From Chryseobacterium glaciei (GTDB taxonomy: Bacteria; Bacteroidota; Bacteroidia; Flavobacteriales; Weeksellaceae), in contig NZ_CP015199.1 in the NCBI RefSeq assembly GCF_001648155.1, forward strand, positions 4,101,001-4,165,000: 64,000 bases of DNA, written 5' to 3'. Positions 18,545-26,572 of this stretch are shown here, in pieces. The number at the start of each line of letters is the position of its first letter. Position 1 is the first letter of the stretch. The translations under genes and the position numbers were made by a program. The notes below the pieces were generated by a model. That model had not been told where the DNA came from and made no database searches. It was given only the letters and a program-made list of their open reading frames with translations.

Positions 18545-18741
18545 AAAGTAAACGGAAGAATCTGCTTAAGACTTATCAATCCTAAATACGGTCTTAATGA
18601 CCAATGAACTGTCCAAGTTCAAAAGCAGAGAGAGAAAGGAACTAGCATTGCGAACAGTCTTTTAAGACCAATGACTCATATCAGCTTTTATCTTTCTCTT
18701 CTTCTGTTGAAATAAATTTAGTTATACTCAATATCTTTTCC
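18545..18741 (-). ncRNA. Candidate bridge RNA of the IS110 element
   Basis: Read on the minus strand, two loops can be drawn. Target-type loop: outer helix AGAGAAAG (18699-18692)/CTTTCTCT (18638-18631), left guide GTCATTG (18675-18669), apical hairpin GTCTTAAAAGAC (18668-18657), right guide TCGCAATG (18653-18646). Donor-type loop: helices TCTGCTT (18629-18623)/AAGCAGA (18567-18561) and ACTT/AAGT, left guide ACAGTTCAT (18612-18604), apical hairpin GGTC-ATTAA-GACC (18602-18590), right guide TAGGAT (18584-18579). The first guide pair matches the reconstructed empty site over GTCATTGCGA; the second matches the element's two ends. The order and size agree with the IS621 bridge RNA. Folded by eye; the ends are estimates. 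Confidence 0.72.
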
Positions 18742-18746
18742 TAGTG

Positions 18747-18754
18747 CAAACATA
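18747..18754 (-). promoter_or_regulatory. -7 box at the IS110 left end, completed by circularisation
   Basis: Minus-strand TATGTTTG is an exact TAnnTTTG box pointing into the candidate bridge RNA. In the integrated copy the -33 position is only a T run. If the element's ends are joined, TTTG from the other end (17554-17551) falls exactly 20 nt upstream, giving a full promoter. Confidence 0.6.
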
Positions 18755-18768
18755 GGATGACGACATAA

Positions 18769-18796
18769 AAAAAACCACTTCAAACGAAGTGGTTTA
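18769..18796 (-). terminator. Terminator of the rpsF-rpsR-rplI operon
   Basis: Minus-strand AAACCACTTCG-TTTG-AAGTGGTTT hairpin followed by a run of T. It lies just after rplI and just outside the IS110 element, so the insertion left the operon intact. Confidence 0.85.
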
Positions 18797-18823
18797 TATA
18801 TTTGAGAAAATCTCTTTAGAATC

Positions 18824-19345
18824 TTAAGCTTCTTCAGAAGGAGTTTCTTCTACAGCAACTACTTTCTTAGGAGCAGCTGGTTTTGGAGCTTCTACTGGAG
18901 CGTCAGATACGATATCGAATTCGAAGTTGTACTCAACATTTCTGTGTAATCTGATGTTAGCAGTTACTTTACCAGTTCTCTTAATAGTGTTTCCTGGGAT
19001 TTTGATGTATTTCTTCTCTACAGAAACTCCAGCTTTAGCAAGAGCAGCAGAAAGATCTGCATTGTTGATAGATCCGAATAATTTATCACCAGAACCTACT
19101 TTTGCAGGAATGATAACTGTAGTTTTCTTCAATTGATCTACTACACCGTTAGCTGTAGCGATTAATTTAGCTTCTTCTTCTTTTCTAGCTTCCAAAGTAG
19201 CTTCTAGAGCTGCTTTGTTTTTAGGTGTAGCTAAAAGTGCAATTCCCTGAGGAAGTAAGAAGTTTCTAGCATAACCTGGCTTTACGCTTACTGTATCGAA
19301 TTCAAGACCTAAGTTTTCTACGTCTTTTTTTAGGATAATGTCCAT
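18824..19345 (-). CDS. rplI: 50S ribosomal protein L9
   Basis: 173 residues. It opens MDIILKKDVENLGLEFDTVSVKPGYARNFLLPQGIA, the diagnostic N-terminal domain of L9, then has the long connecting helix (KNKAALEATLEARKEEEAKLIATANGVV) and the C-terminal domain ending EYNFEFDIV. A low-complexity acidic, Ala/Pro tail (about 25 residues, ending TPSEEA) extends beyond the usual length of near 150, as often seen in flavobacterial L9. It is the last gene of the rpsF-rpsR-rplI operon. The 175-bp gap before it holds a hairpin that may reduce read-through. Confidence 0.97.
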   Translation of the reverse strand: MDIILKKDVENLGLEFDTVSVKPGYARNFLLPQGIALLATPKNKAALEATLEARKEEEAKLIATANGVVDQLKKTTVIIPAKVGSGDKLFGSINNADLSAALAKAGVSVEKKYIKIPGNTIKRTGKVTANIRLHRNVEYNFEFDIVSDAPVEAPKPAAPKKVVAVEETPSEEA

Positions 19346-19474
19346 TGTTGTTGTCCGTTTTTAGTTTTAGAGAAAAGAATAAAGAGTAAAGAAGCAAGAC
19401 TTTAAAATCTTTTATCATTCATCTTTTATCTCTTATCTAAAAATCGTTAGAATTAAAATTATTTATTCAGCAAC

Positions 19475-19502
19475 AAAAGAAGAAAGCGAGCTCTCTTCTT
19501 TT
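19475..19502 (-). terminator. Hairpin between rpsR and rplI
   Basis: AAAAGAAGA and TCTTCTTTT pair around GAGC-rich sequence containing a GAGCTC centre. On the coding strand only TTTTG follows, so it is a weak terminator or an RNA-processing site. Confidence 0.45.
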
Positions 19503-19520
19503 ATTTATTTTTTTGTTGGC

Positions 19521-19823
19521 TTATTTCAACAAGTCAGCTACGTAAGGCATCAAAGCAAGGTGTCTTGCTCTTTTGATAGCAGCAGAAACTTTTCTTTGGT
19601 ATTTCAAAGAAGTTCCAGTGTATCTTCTTGGTAAGATTTTACCTTGTTCGTTTACGAACTGTAATAAGAAATCAGCATCTTTGTAATCAACGTGCTTAAT
19701 TCCGAATTTTTTGAATCTACAATATTTCTTTTCAGATTTTGTATTGATATCAAGTGGAGTTAAGAATTTTACTTCTGATTCTCCTCCAGCTGAGGCTTGT
19801 TTAGCCATATCATCTATTGCCAT
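19521..19823 (-). CDS. rpsR: 30S ribosomal protein S18
   Basis: 100 residues with the conserved core [48 protein letters not shown]. The N-terminal extension ([41 protein letters not shown]) is longer than in E. coli, as is usual in Bacteroidetes. S18 pairs with S6 on the platform of the small subunit. It sits 29 bp downstream of rpsF. Confidence 0.97.
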   Translation of the reverse strand: MAIDDMAKQASAGGESEVKFLTPLDINTKSEKKYCRFKKFGIKHVDYKDADFLLQFVNEQGKILPRRYTGTSLKYQRKVSAAIKRARHLALMPYVADLLK

Positions 19824-19852
19824 GTCTTGTCTTTTTTAATTTGGGGTTAATA

Positions 19853-20194
19853 TTAAGCCTTAGCTGTCTTTACTTTAGTTCTTCTAGTGATAGCATACTC
19901 TACAGCGTGCTTGTCTAGTTTTGTAGTAAGGTAACGAATTACTCTTTCGTCACGTTTGAATGCCAATTCTAAGTCAGCAACTACAGTACCTTCACCTTTA
20001 AACTCAATTAAAGTGTAAAATCCGTTCTTTTTCAATTGAATCGGATAAGCTAATTTTTTTAGTCCCCAATTTTCTTTGGCAACGATTTCGCAGTTCTTTT
20101 CTTTGATAAGATCTTCGAATTTTTTCACTGCTTCCTCCACCTGAGCATCAGATAGAACGGGAGTTAAAATGAAAACAGTTTCGTAATTGTTCAT
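19853..20194 (-). CDS. rpsF: 30S ribosomal protein S6
   Basis: 113 residues. [30 protein letters not shown] and [29 protein letters not shown] are the S6 signature. S6 binds S18 and helps form the central domain of 16S rRNA. It is the first gene of the operon; its promoter is the minus-strand TAATTTTG box at 20229-20236. Confidence 0.97.
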   Translation of the reverse strand: MNNYETVFILTPVLSDAQVEEAVKKFEDLIKEKNCEIVAKENWGLKKLAYPIQLKKNGFYTLIEFKGEGTVVADLELAFKRDERVIRYLTTKLDKHAVEYAITRRTKVKTAKA

Positions 20195-20228
20195 AATGTT
20201 AAATGAATTTGTTAATTATTTCGAGGTG

Positions 20229-20236
20229 CAAAATTA
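20229..20236 (-). promoter_or_regulatory. -7 promoter box for rpsF-rpsR-rplI
   Basis: Minus-strand TAATTTTG, 34 nt before the rpsF ATG. The rest of the 224-bp gap up to the CLC gene shows only AT-rich word-like repeats (GTGAATTGTC, CGTGAATTTT). Confidence 0.6.
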
Positions 20237-20418
20237 TGTATTTTATTTCTAATACACAATGTATAGCGTAAATATTTGTAAAAAAATATCAAATAAATCA
20301 AATAAAATTGGTGAATTGTCAATCGTAAATCGTGAATTTTTAAAAATTAATACATAATCGAATCAATATTATTTAAAAGTCAAGAATTGTATTTATTTTT
20401 AACTAAAACACTAAAACA

Positions 20419-21771
20419 TCAATCCTCCTTTCTAATCTCCGCTAAGAAATTAACTTTTATCACATCATACAGTGAATGTCTGCTTACTAAAATCGATGCA
20501 ATAGAAGAAACCATCCCCGCCAACATCAAATGAAAGATCAAAGAATGTCTGTCGGTCATTTCCAATACAATAATTGCTGATGTAAAAGGAGCTCGGGTAA
20601 TTCCGGTAAGGAATGCAACCATTCCGCCTAAAATAACAACGTTGCTTTCGTTTGGCGTTAAATGTATGGCTCCCGAAATTACAGATCCGATACTTGCTCC
20701 GGCGGTCAAAGCTGGTGCGAAAATTCCGCCTGCACCGCCAGAAGTAAACGAAAGGGCAGGGCCTAGCATTCTTAAAATAGGCACATACCAATCTTCATGT
20801 TTATTTTGAGTGAAAAGCACTCTTTCCATGATTTCCTTTCCTGAACCTAAAATTTCTCTATTGATGAAATAAGCGATGGAAGCGATAAAAAGTGCACAGG
20901 CAACCAGAAAAATAACGTTTGATTTGTCAGTTTTCAGGTTTCTTTTTTTCCAGTCATTCATTTTAAGCATGGTTACGGAAAGCTGACTTGCCATAATTCC
21001 TGCAATTCCTGCGACTAAAACAATAGGAAACATCACCATTAGAGAAACATCATTGGTTTTAGGATAGCCTAAATATAAATAAGATCCTGCAAATGTCTGG
21101 GCAGTTAATCCGGCAATGATAACAGCGGTAAAAAGAGCTGTTTTAAAGTAATTAATATGCGTTTTTGAAAGTTCTTCAACAGCAAATACAATTCCACCAA
21201 GCGGAGTGTTGAAAGCGGCCGCAAGACCTGCTGCAGCTCCTGTCATAATCATGTTTTTCTTGGAAATTTTTGGCCACCAATGAGGAAGATATTCGTTCAC
21301 CTTTCTGAAAACAGAACCTGCAATCTGAATGGTTGGACCTTCACGACCAACAGCACCACCGCCAATCACCAATATAACAGAGGAAAGGATTTTAAAAACA
21401 ATAATTTTTAAACTTAAAAGACTTCTTATTTTTGTATGTTCCTTTGGATTAGCCAATTCAACAGCTGCCATTACCTGCGGAATTCCACTTCCTTTGGCGT
21501 TTGGGGCAAATTCTTTTACCAGCCACCATGAAAGTACAAAACCGATCGGAGCAATGATAAAAATCATCCAATCATGCCAATGAAGAATCATTTCCAAAAG
21601 CTTTTCTCCCCACGCGAAAATTTTAGCGTACATCACAGCAACAAAGCCTGTAATCACAGATCCAATCCAAAATGGAATGGCCTGAAGTAGATTATACTTC
21701 AGTTGTTCGTTTCGGATATTGTCGAAGGATTTTTTGAGACTTCTTCGAATGAGGGTGAAAATTTTCAACAT
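20419..21771 (-). CDS. CLC-family chloride channel or H+/Cl- antiporter
   Basis: 450 residues with the three CLC selectivity signatures in order: KGSGIPQ, GREGPTIQ (gating glutamate present) and GGIFAPAL, plus AGASIGSVISG. FAVEEL carries the intracellular proton glutamate of exchanger-type CLCs, so a proton-coupled antiporter is more likely than a channel. About ten or more hydrophobic helices; no C-terminal CBS domains, unlike many CLC proteins. It is monocistronic, with unrelated neighbours. Confidence 0.93.
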   Translation of the reverse strand: MLKIFTLIRRSLKKSFDNIRNEQLKYNLLQAIPFWIGSVITGFVAVMYAKIFAWGEKLLEMILHWHDWMIFIIAPIGFVLSWWLVKEFAPNAKGSGIPQVMAAVELANPKEHTKIRSLLSLKIIVFKILSSVILVIGGGAVGREGPTIQIAGSVFRKVNEYLPHWWPKISKKNMIMTGAAAGLAAAFNTPLGGIVFAVEELSKTHINYFKTALFTAVIIAGLTAQTFAGSYLYLGYPKTNDVSLMVMFPIVLVAGIAGIMASQLSVTMLKMNDWKKRNLKTDKSNVIFLVACALFIASIAYFINREILGSGKEIMERVLFTQNKHEDWYVPILRMLGPALSFTSGGAGGIFAPALTAGASIGSVISGAIHLTPNESNVVILGGMVAFLTGITRAPFTSAIIVLEMTDRHSLIFHLMLAGMVSSIASILVSRHSLYDVIKVNFLAEIRKED

Positions 21772-21925
21772 TTGTTTGTTTTGAACGGTAAAATTAAGTT
21801 AAAATTGCGAAATTCATATTATCAGCAATTTTATCAGTATTAAATTTTATTTTGTCTAAAGATAAACTACTATTTTAAGCTTGTTTTAAATTTAATATTA
21901 ATTAATCAAAATTCCAACAATAAAA

Positions 21926-21953
21926 AACCTCCGAAAAATAAATTTCGAAGGTT
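21926..21953 (-). terminator. Terminator after the 21988-23298 gene
   Basis: AACCTCCGAAA (21926-21936) pairs with TTTCGAAGGTT (21943-21953) with one mismatch. On the minus strand it is followed by a T-rich run. Confidence 0.8.
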
Positions 21954-21987
21954 TAATTATATTTGATTGGCAAAAATTATTCATTAT

Positions 21988-23298
21988 TTATACTTCCGTA
22001 TTCATATCCCAGTTCTGAAGATAGTCGTGAACATGTTTCAGGAACATACCTCCAAGAGAACCGTCTACAACTCTGTGGTCATACGAGTGAGACATAAACA
22101 TTAACTGACGGATTGCAATTACATCACCATCTTTAGTTTCAAGAACTGCAGGTTTCTTAACGATCGCTCCGATTGCCAAAATAGCAACCTGAGGCTGAGG
22201 AATAATAGGAGTTCCCATTAAGTTTCCAAAGCTTCCTACGTTAGAAATAGTATATGTTGCACCTTGAGTGTCCTCAGGTCTAAGTTTTTTATTTCTTGCT
22301 CTATAAGCCAAGTCATTGATTGCTTTTGCTAAACCTGAAAGAGATAATTGGTCTGCATTTTTAATTACAGGAACGATAAGATTTCCGTCTGGAAGAGCAG
22401 TAGCCATACCGATATTGATGTTTTTCTTTTTGATGATATTTTCACCGTTAATAGAAACGTTGATCATCGGATAATCCTGAATAGCCTTTACAATCGCTTT
22501 CACGAAAATCGGCATGAAAGTTAATTTTTCACCTTCACGTTTTTCGAAAATATCTTTATGCTTATTTCTCCATTTTACAACGTTGGTAACGTCTGTTTCG
22601 ATGAAAGAAGTAACGTGTGGCGCAATATGTTTTGCTTTAACCATGTTTTCAGCGATAATTTTTCTCATTCTGTCCATTGGAATGATCTCGTCACCTGCAG
22701 CTACTGAAATTGGCGTTGCAACCACAGTTGTTGCCACTGGTTTTGGAGCTGATACAGCCGGAGCCGAAGCTGCCTGAGGTTGATTCCCTCTGTTAGCTAC
22801 ATGAGCTAAAATATCTTCTTTCGTAATTCTTCCTTCTAAACCGCTTCCTTTGATGGTTTTAAGTTCAGTTTCAGAAATGTTTTCCTGTTGAGCGATAGAT
22901 TTTACAAGAGGTGACAAATAAAGGTCTCCTGAATATTCTACATGTGAAGTAGCTGTTGGGTTTAAAGCACCTTCAATCGTTTTTAATGTTTCAGCATCTG
23001 GCGCTGAAGTTGGAGTTTCCGTTTTCACTTCTTCTGACGCTGTATTTCCGCCTTCTCCTTCAATTTCTAAAATAGCAATGGCTTCACCAACTTTGGCAAC
23101 TTCGTCTTTTTGCTTTAAGATTTTTACAATTTTCCCCGAAACTGGTGTCGGAACGTCTGAATCTACCTTATCTGTTGCAATTTCTACTACGGAATCATCC
23201 TCTTTTACACTATCACCTTCATTGAATAACCAAGTGATAATTGTCGCTTCCATAACACCTTCTCCCATGGAAGGAAGCAATAATTTGTATTCTGCCAT
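21988..23298 (-). CDS. Dihydrolipoamide acyltransferase (E2), probably of the branched-chain 2-oxoacid dehydrogenase
   Basis: 436 residues. The lipoyl domain has the lipoylated lysine in VEIATDKVDSDVP, near residue 44. A linker, a peripheral-subunit-binding domain (YLSPLVKSIAQQENISETELKTIKGSGLEGRITKEDILAHV) and the catalytic domain follow, ending in SHSYDHRVVDGSLGGMFL. It differs clearly from sucB and has the IATDKVDSDV lipoyl motif common in branched-chain E2 proteins, so BCKDH is preferred over pyruvate dehydrogenase. No E1 gene is adjacent, as often in Flavobacteriia. The promoter is a minus-strand TATATTTG at 23319-23326. Confidence 0.9.
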   Translation of the reverse strand: MAEYKLLLPSMGEGVMEATIITWLFNEGDSVKEDDSVVEIATDKVDSDVPTPVSGKIVKILKQKDEVAKVGEAIAILEIEGEGGNTASEEVKTETPTSAPDAETLKTIEGALNPTATSHVEYSGDLYLSPLVKSIAQQENISETELKTIKGSGLEGRITKEDILAHVANRGNQPQAASAPAVSAPKPVATTVVATPISVAAGDEIIPMDRMRKIIAENMVKAKHIAPHVTSFIETDVTNVVKWRNKHKDIFEKREGEKLTFMPIFVKAIVKAIQDYPMINVSINGENIIKKKNINIGMATALPDGNLIVPVIKNADQLSLSGLAKAINDLAYRARNKKLRPEDTQGATYTISNVGSFGNLMGTPIIPQPQVAILAIGAIVKKPAVLETKDGDVIAIRQLMFMSHSYDHRVVDGSLGGMFLKHVHDYLQNWDMNTEV

Positions 23299-23318
23299 TT
23301 TTAATTTTTAGATTTTGA

Positions 23319-23326
23319 CAAATATA
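23319..23326 (-). promoter_or_regulatory. -7 promoter box for the E2 gene
   Basis: Minus-strand TATATTTG, 20 nt before the ATG at 23298. Confidence 0.55.
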
Positions 23327-23361
23327 TAAAAAAAATCGGTTTTTTTATGAAATGTATAATT

Positions 23362-24189
23362 TTAGAAAAATTGAATGTAAATATTCTCGCCTACGTTCAA
23401 TCCAAACAAAGATTTTGCCCCGTTTTTTTTGCTCCCTTTGTAGATGGTAAGTTCTAAAAGCTGACTGTCATTGAAAATTGCAGCCGACTGTCCATGATAC
23501 TCTGTCTCCCTTTCCCAGTCGGAAACCACTTCAGTATGGCTTTGAAATATCTTCGAAAGCGTTAAGTTTCTGAATTTTATAGTGAAATTTTCATACCCTT
23601 TGCCTGTACTTTCGAAAATTTCTTTGTTGATATTTGAAATTATATTTCCGAAATTATCAATGTACGTTACCTCACCGATAATCATTCTTTCCGGCTCATT
23701 ATAAACGGGTTTCGGGAAGAAAAGTTCTTTTACGGTATCAATTTTTCGCCCAATAACTTCCGGAAGACCACCATTCGCCAAATGGACTGCAGCAGGAACA
23801 AAAACATCGGTTGATGTAAAATTAACCACATCATCGAATCTGTTGTTCAAGGTAATTTCGTAGATGGCTTCTGGTTTAATATCAAAAAAAACTAAACTTA
23901 AAAGTCCGTTATCTGCTGCCAGAAAATAGGAGCCATTCGCTTTATATAAAATATTTTTTCTTGATTTATGGAAAAAACTGTCTACCGCCAAGATATGAAT
24001 ACTGCCTTTTGGGAAGTATTTATGGGCATTTCTAACGATATAAGAAGTCTGTATAAGGTTGAATGCCTGGATATCATGGGTAATATCAATAATAGTAACC
24101 TTCGAATTCAGAGACAGAATCTTGCCTTTGACAGCCGAAACCCTGTAATCTAAATTTCCGAAATCCGAAGTAAGCGTAATAATTGACAT
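23362..24189 (-). CDS. SAM hydroxide adenosyltransferase (DUF62, chlorinase/fluorinase family)
   Basis: 275 residues. The family hydrolyses S-adenosylmethionine to adenosine and methionine; a few relatives are halogenases. ITLTSDFGNLDYRVSAVKG, IIDITHDIQAFNL and ILAVD are the DUF62 signatures, including the Asp and His of the water-activating triad. YFLAADNGLLSLVF and YIDNFGNIISNI mark the rest of the two-domain fold. The extra loop of fluorinases is not evident, so a hydrolase is more likely than a halogenase. The promoter is a minus-strand TAAATTTG at 24217-24224. Confidence 0.88.
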   Translation of the reverse strand: MSIITLTSDFGNLDYRVSAVKGKILSLNSKVTIIDITHDIQAFNLIQTSYIVRNAHKYFPKGSIHILAVDSFFHKSRKNILYKANGSYFLAADNGLLSLVFFDIKPEAIYEITLNNRFDDVVNFTSTDVFVPAAVHLANGGLPEVIGRKIDTVKELFFPKPVYNEPERMIIGEVTYIDNFGNIISNINKEIFESTGKGYENFTIKFRNLTLSKIFQSHTEVVSDWERETEYHGQSAAIFNDSQLLELTIYKGSKKNGAKSLFGLNVGENIYIQFF

Positions 24190-24607
24190 TTTGTAATTCT
24201 AGAATGATAGTTTTTGCAAATTTATTTAAAATAAAGGGAATTAAGAGAATTTGAATCCTTAAAAATATCCTAAAAATGAATAAAATAAAGGCTTACGGTT
24301 ATAAATTGATTTAAAGCTAAATATTAAAAATTTAGAATCTATATTGGATTTATGAAATTTAAAGATCAATGATTTTTAAGTTTGGATTTTAATTTTGTTT
24401 TTAAAAAGCCTGTTAAGGTTGTGATGATGTAATAAACAATTTGTTTTGTTGTTGTGATTTTAATGTGAAAATGATAATTGTTTAGTAATGTTCTATTTAG
24501 ATCAGAAGATTTGTTACGATATTATTAAAATGGTTATTTGTGGATAAAAATTTAAGATCTATTTGAAAAAAAACTCTAAATTTAGATTCTAATCTAAAAA
24601 TATTTGC
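24190..24607. other. Divergent promoter region between the DUF62 and phoH genes
   Basis: 418 bp without a supportable gene, very AT-rich. It contains the DUF62 promoter box (minus strand, 24217-24224). Just before phoH lies the perfect inverted repeat TTTAGATTCTAATCTAAA (24581-24598), followed by TATTTG (24601-24606) directly against the ATG. Nothing else was recognised. Confidence 0.6.
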
Positions 24608-25564
24608 ATGTTTGAATTAACGTATGATTTGGAAGATATTGATTCAAAAATCTTCTATGGAGTTAATAACCAATATTTCAATTTAATAAAATCCAGCTTT
24701 CCGACGCTTAAAATTACGGGAAGAGATCATTATATTTTTGCAATGGGAAATCAGGAAACTCTGGATGTTTTCAGGCTAAAACTGGATGATATTGTAAAAT
24801 TTATTTCTAAAAATAATTCTATCGAACTAAAAGACATTGAAAATGTTCTTAAAATAAAAAACGAGAGCGAAAAACAGTTGATTTTTGATCAGGATATTAT
24901 CGTAAAAGGAGTAAACGGTAAAATTATTAAAGCTAAAACCGCCAATCTTAAAAAATTAGTAAGAGAAACTGAGAAAAAAGATATGGTTTTTGCAATTGGT
25001 CCAGCAGGAACGGGTAAAACATATACGAGTGTAGCTTTAGCGGCCAGAGCGTTAAGAGATAAAGAAGTCAAAAGAATTGTTTTAACGAGACCAGCCGTGG
25101 AAGCAGGGGAGAGCCTTGGGTTTTTACCGGGAGATCTTAAAGAAAAGCTTGATCCATATTTGCAGCCTTTATACGACGCGCTTCGCGACATGATTCCTCA
25201 TGAAAAACTGGAAGGTTTTATGGAGAAAAAAGTCATTGAGGTTGCTCCGTTGGCTTTTATGAGAGGTAGAACGCTTGATGATGCTTTTGTTATTTTGGAT
25301 GAAGCTCAAAATACCACTCACGCTCAGATGAAAATGTTTTTAACCAGAATGGGGATGAATGCGAAATTCATTATCACAGGAGATCCAACTCAAATTGATT
25401 TACCTCCAAAACAAAATTCCGGATTAAAAGAAGCGATGAGAATCTTAAAAGACGTAAAAGAGATTGGTTTTGTGCATCTTACGGAAGAGGATGTAGTGAG
25501 ACACCCTGTCGTGAGAAAAATTATTCTGGCTTACAACGAGGAAGATAAAAGATCAAAAGATTAG
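24608..25564 (+). CDS. PhoH family ATPase
   Basis: 318 residues with a Walker A (FAIGPAGTGKTYTSVALAARAL) near residue 135 and Walker B (AFVILDEAQNTTHAQMKMFLTRMG), plus ITGDPTQIDLPP and the N-terminal PhoH-like region (FFGVNN-type: FYGVNNQYFNLIKSSFPTLKI). PhoH proteins are RNA-linked NTPases with an uncertain physiological role. The ATG is only one nucleotide beyond a TTTG promoter-like box, and the next methionine is far inside the domain, so the start is firm but the transcript leader must be near zero or the promoter lies elsewhere. Confidence 0.93.
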   Translation: MFELTYDLEDIDSKIFYGVNNQYFNLIKSSFPTLKITGRDHYIFAMGNQETLDVFRLKLDDIVKFISKNNSIELKDIENVLKIKNESEKQLIFDQDIIVKGVNGKIIKAKTANLKKLVRETEKKDMVFAIGPAGTGKTYTSVALAARALRDKEVKRIVLTRPAVEAGESLGFLPGDLKEKLDPYLQPLYDALRDMIPHEKLEGFMEKKVIEVAPLAFMRGRTLDDAFVILDEAQNTTHAQMKMFLTRMGMNAKFIITGDPTQIDLPPKQNSGLKEAMRILKDVKEIGFVHLTEEDVVRHPVVRKIILAYNEEDKRSKD

Positions 25565-25722
25565 ATTTTTTAATTAAAATAATAGATTTTGCTGAAATTG
25601 AGCCTTGAGAAATTGAGCTTATTTCAGCATTATTTTTTTAAATCTGAAAATAAATTTTATCAATAAAATTGGTTTAAAAGATTAATTATTTTGTTAAAAT
25701 TTGTTAATTAGAAAAATTTTAT

Positions 25723-25730
25723 TAGTTTTG
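25723..25730 (+). promoter_or_regulatory. Promoter of the first barrel gene
   Basis: -7 box TAGTTTTG with a -33 TTTG at 25700-25703, 19 nt upstream: a complete Bacteroidetes promoter. Confidence 0.65.
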
Positions 25731-25757
25731 CGGCACAATAATTTAAAAACTAATACA

Positions 25758-26426
25758 ATGAAAAAACTTTTACTCGTTGCAGCAATAACTGTACTAGGTG
25801 CAAATGTAAACGCTCAGGAATTTAGATTCGGACCTAAAGTAGGTTTTGCAATGTCAACAATTAAAGTTGATGAAAAGCAAGACGATTTAGAAAAAAGAAA
25901 AATGGATCCTAAATATACTTTCTACATCGGAGGTATGGCAGAATACAAAATCAATGATAAATTCGGTTTTCAGGCAGAGGTTTTATACTCTCCACTTGGA
26001 GCAAAAGAAAAGATTGATGGAGTAAATGCAGGAGGAATTTATTTTGGTGAGCAAACCAAAGTTACTTTCGGGACACTTCTAGTGCCGATTTCTGCTAAAT
26101 ATTTTATTACAGAAAACTTATCTGTTGCTGCTGGTGCTAACTTCGGAGTTATCCTTACTGCTAAACAAAAAACTGTAATTGGTTCAGATCTTATCAGCAT
26201 AGATATAGAAGACGAGGACGGTTCAGGTGAAATCGATATTAAAGATGATATCAAAAAATTAAACATCGCTCCATTCGTAGGTGTAGAATATATGCTTGAA
26301 AACGGACTTTTCTTTGATGCAAGATATAGCTTAGGGGTATCTAACCTTTCTAACGATAACAGTGGTGGTAAAATCACTAACAGTTTCGCACAAATAGGGG
26401 TAGGCTTCAAATTCGGGAATAACTAA
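25758..26426 (+). CDS. Outer-membrane beta-barrel protein (PorT-like)
   Basis: 222 residues from MKKLLLVAAITVLGANVNAQ, a signal peptide cleaved after Ala-Gln-type residues. The mature part begins EFRFGPKVGFAMSTIKV and alternates amphipathic strands, ending IGVGFKFGNN, a typical C-terminal strand. An acidic loop (DIEDEDGSGEIDIKDDIKK) is predicted to face outside. The frame extends 19 codons upstream, but that part overlaps the promoter, so the start is the MKKLLL methionine. Function unknown. First of four similar genes in a row. Confidence 0.85.
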   Translation: MKKLLLVAAITVLGANVNAQEFRFGPKVGFAMSTIKVDEKQDDLEKRKMDPKYTFYIGGMAEYKINDKFGFQAEVLYSPLGAKEKIDGVNAGGIYFGEQTKVTFGTLLVPISAKYFITENLSVAAGANFGVILTAKQKTVIGSDLISIDIEDEDGSGEIDIKDDIKKLNIAPFVGVEYMLENGLFFDARYSLGVSNLSNDNSGGKITNSFAQIGVGFKFGNN

Positions 26427-26453
26427 TATTTCTAAATAGTTTAAAATATAAAA

Positions 26454-26483
26454 GGCAAAACAGGTTTACTTGTTTTGCTTTTT
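26454..26483 (+). terminator. Terminator after the first barrel gene
   Basis: GCAAAACA pairs with TGTTTTGC around a short loop and is followed by seven T. Confidence 0.8.
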
Positions 26484-26539
26484 TTCGTTATATAAAGGAT
26501 ATTATTAATCATCCAGCTTTTAAAAAAGAAAATAATTAG

Positions 26540-26547
26540 TAATTTTG
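26540..26547 (+). promoter_or_regulatory. -7 box of the second barrel gene
   Basis: TAATTTTG, 25 nt before the ATG at 26573. Confidence 0.6.
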
Positions 26548-26572
26548 AGCCCAGTAATTTAAAATTATTAAA

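Larger units (their letters stand above)
17537..18760 (-). mobile_element. IS110-family insertion sequence, about 1.22 kb
   Basis: Complete element with an IS110-type DEDD transposase and a roughly 230-bp noncoding end upstream of it. The tetranucleotide ATGA is found at both junctions (17533-17536 and 18757-18760), so the exact crossover lies within it. There are no terminal inverted repeats or larger duplications, as is usual for IS110. Removing the element and one ATGA rejoins CTCCTCGCA-ATGA-CGACAT, restoring an uninterrupted repeat end between the composite repeat and the rplI terminator. The boundaries come from this reconstruction and from the guide matches in the upstream RNA region, not from an alignment. 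Confidence 0.85.

Noticed and set aside
17566..18579. Longer transposase starting at 18579
   Set aside because: The extra 17 codons overlap the donor-type loop of the candidate RNA; MKKSKNYVGIDLSK is the usual N-terminus of the family.
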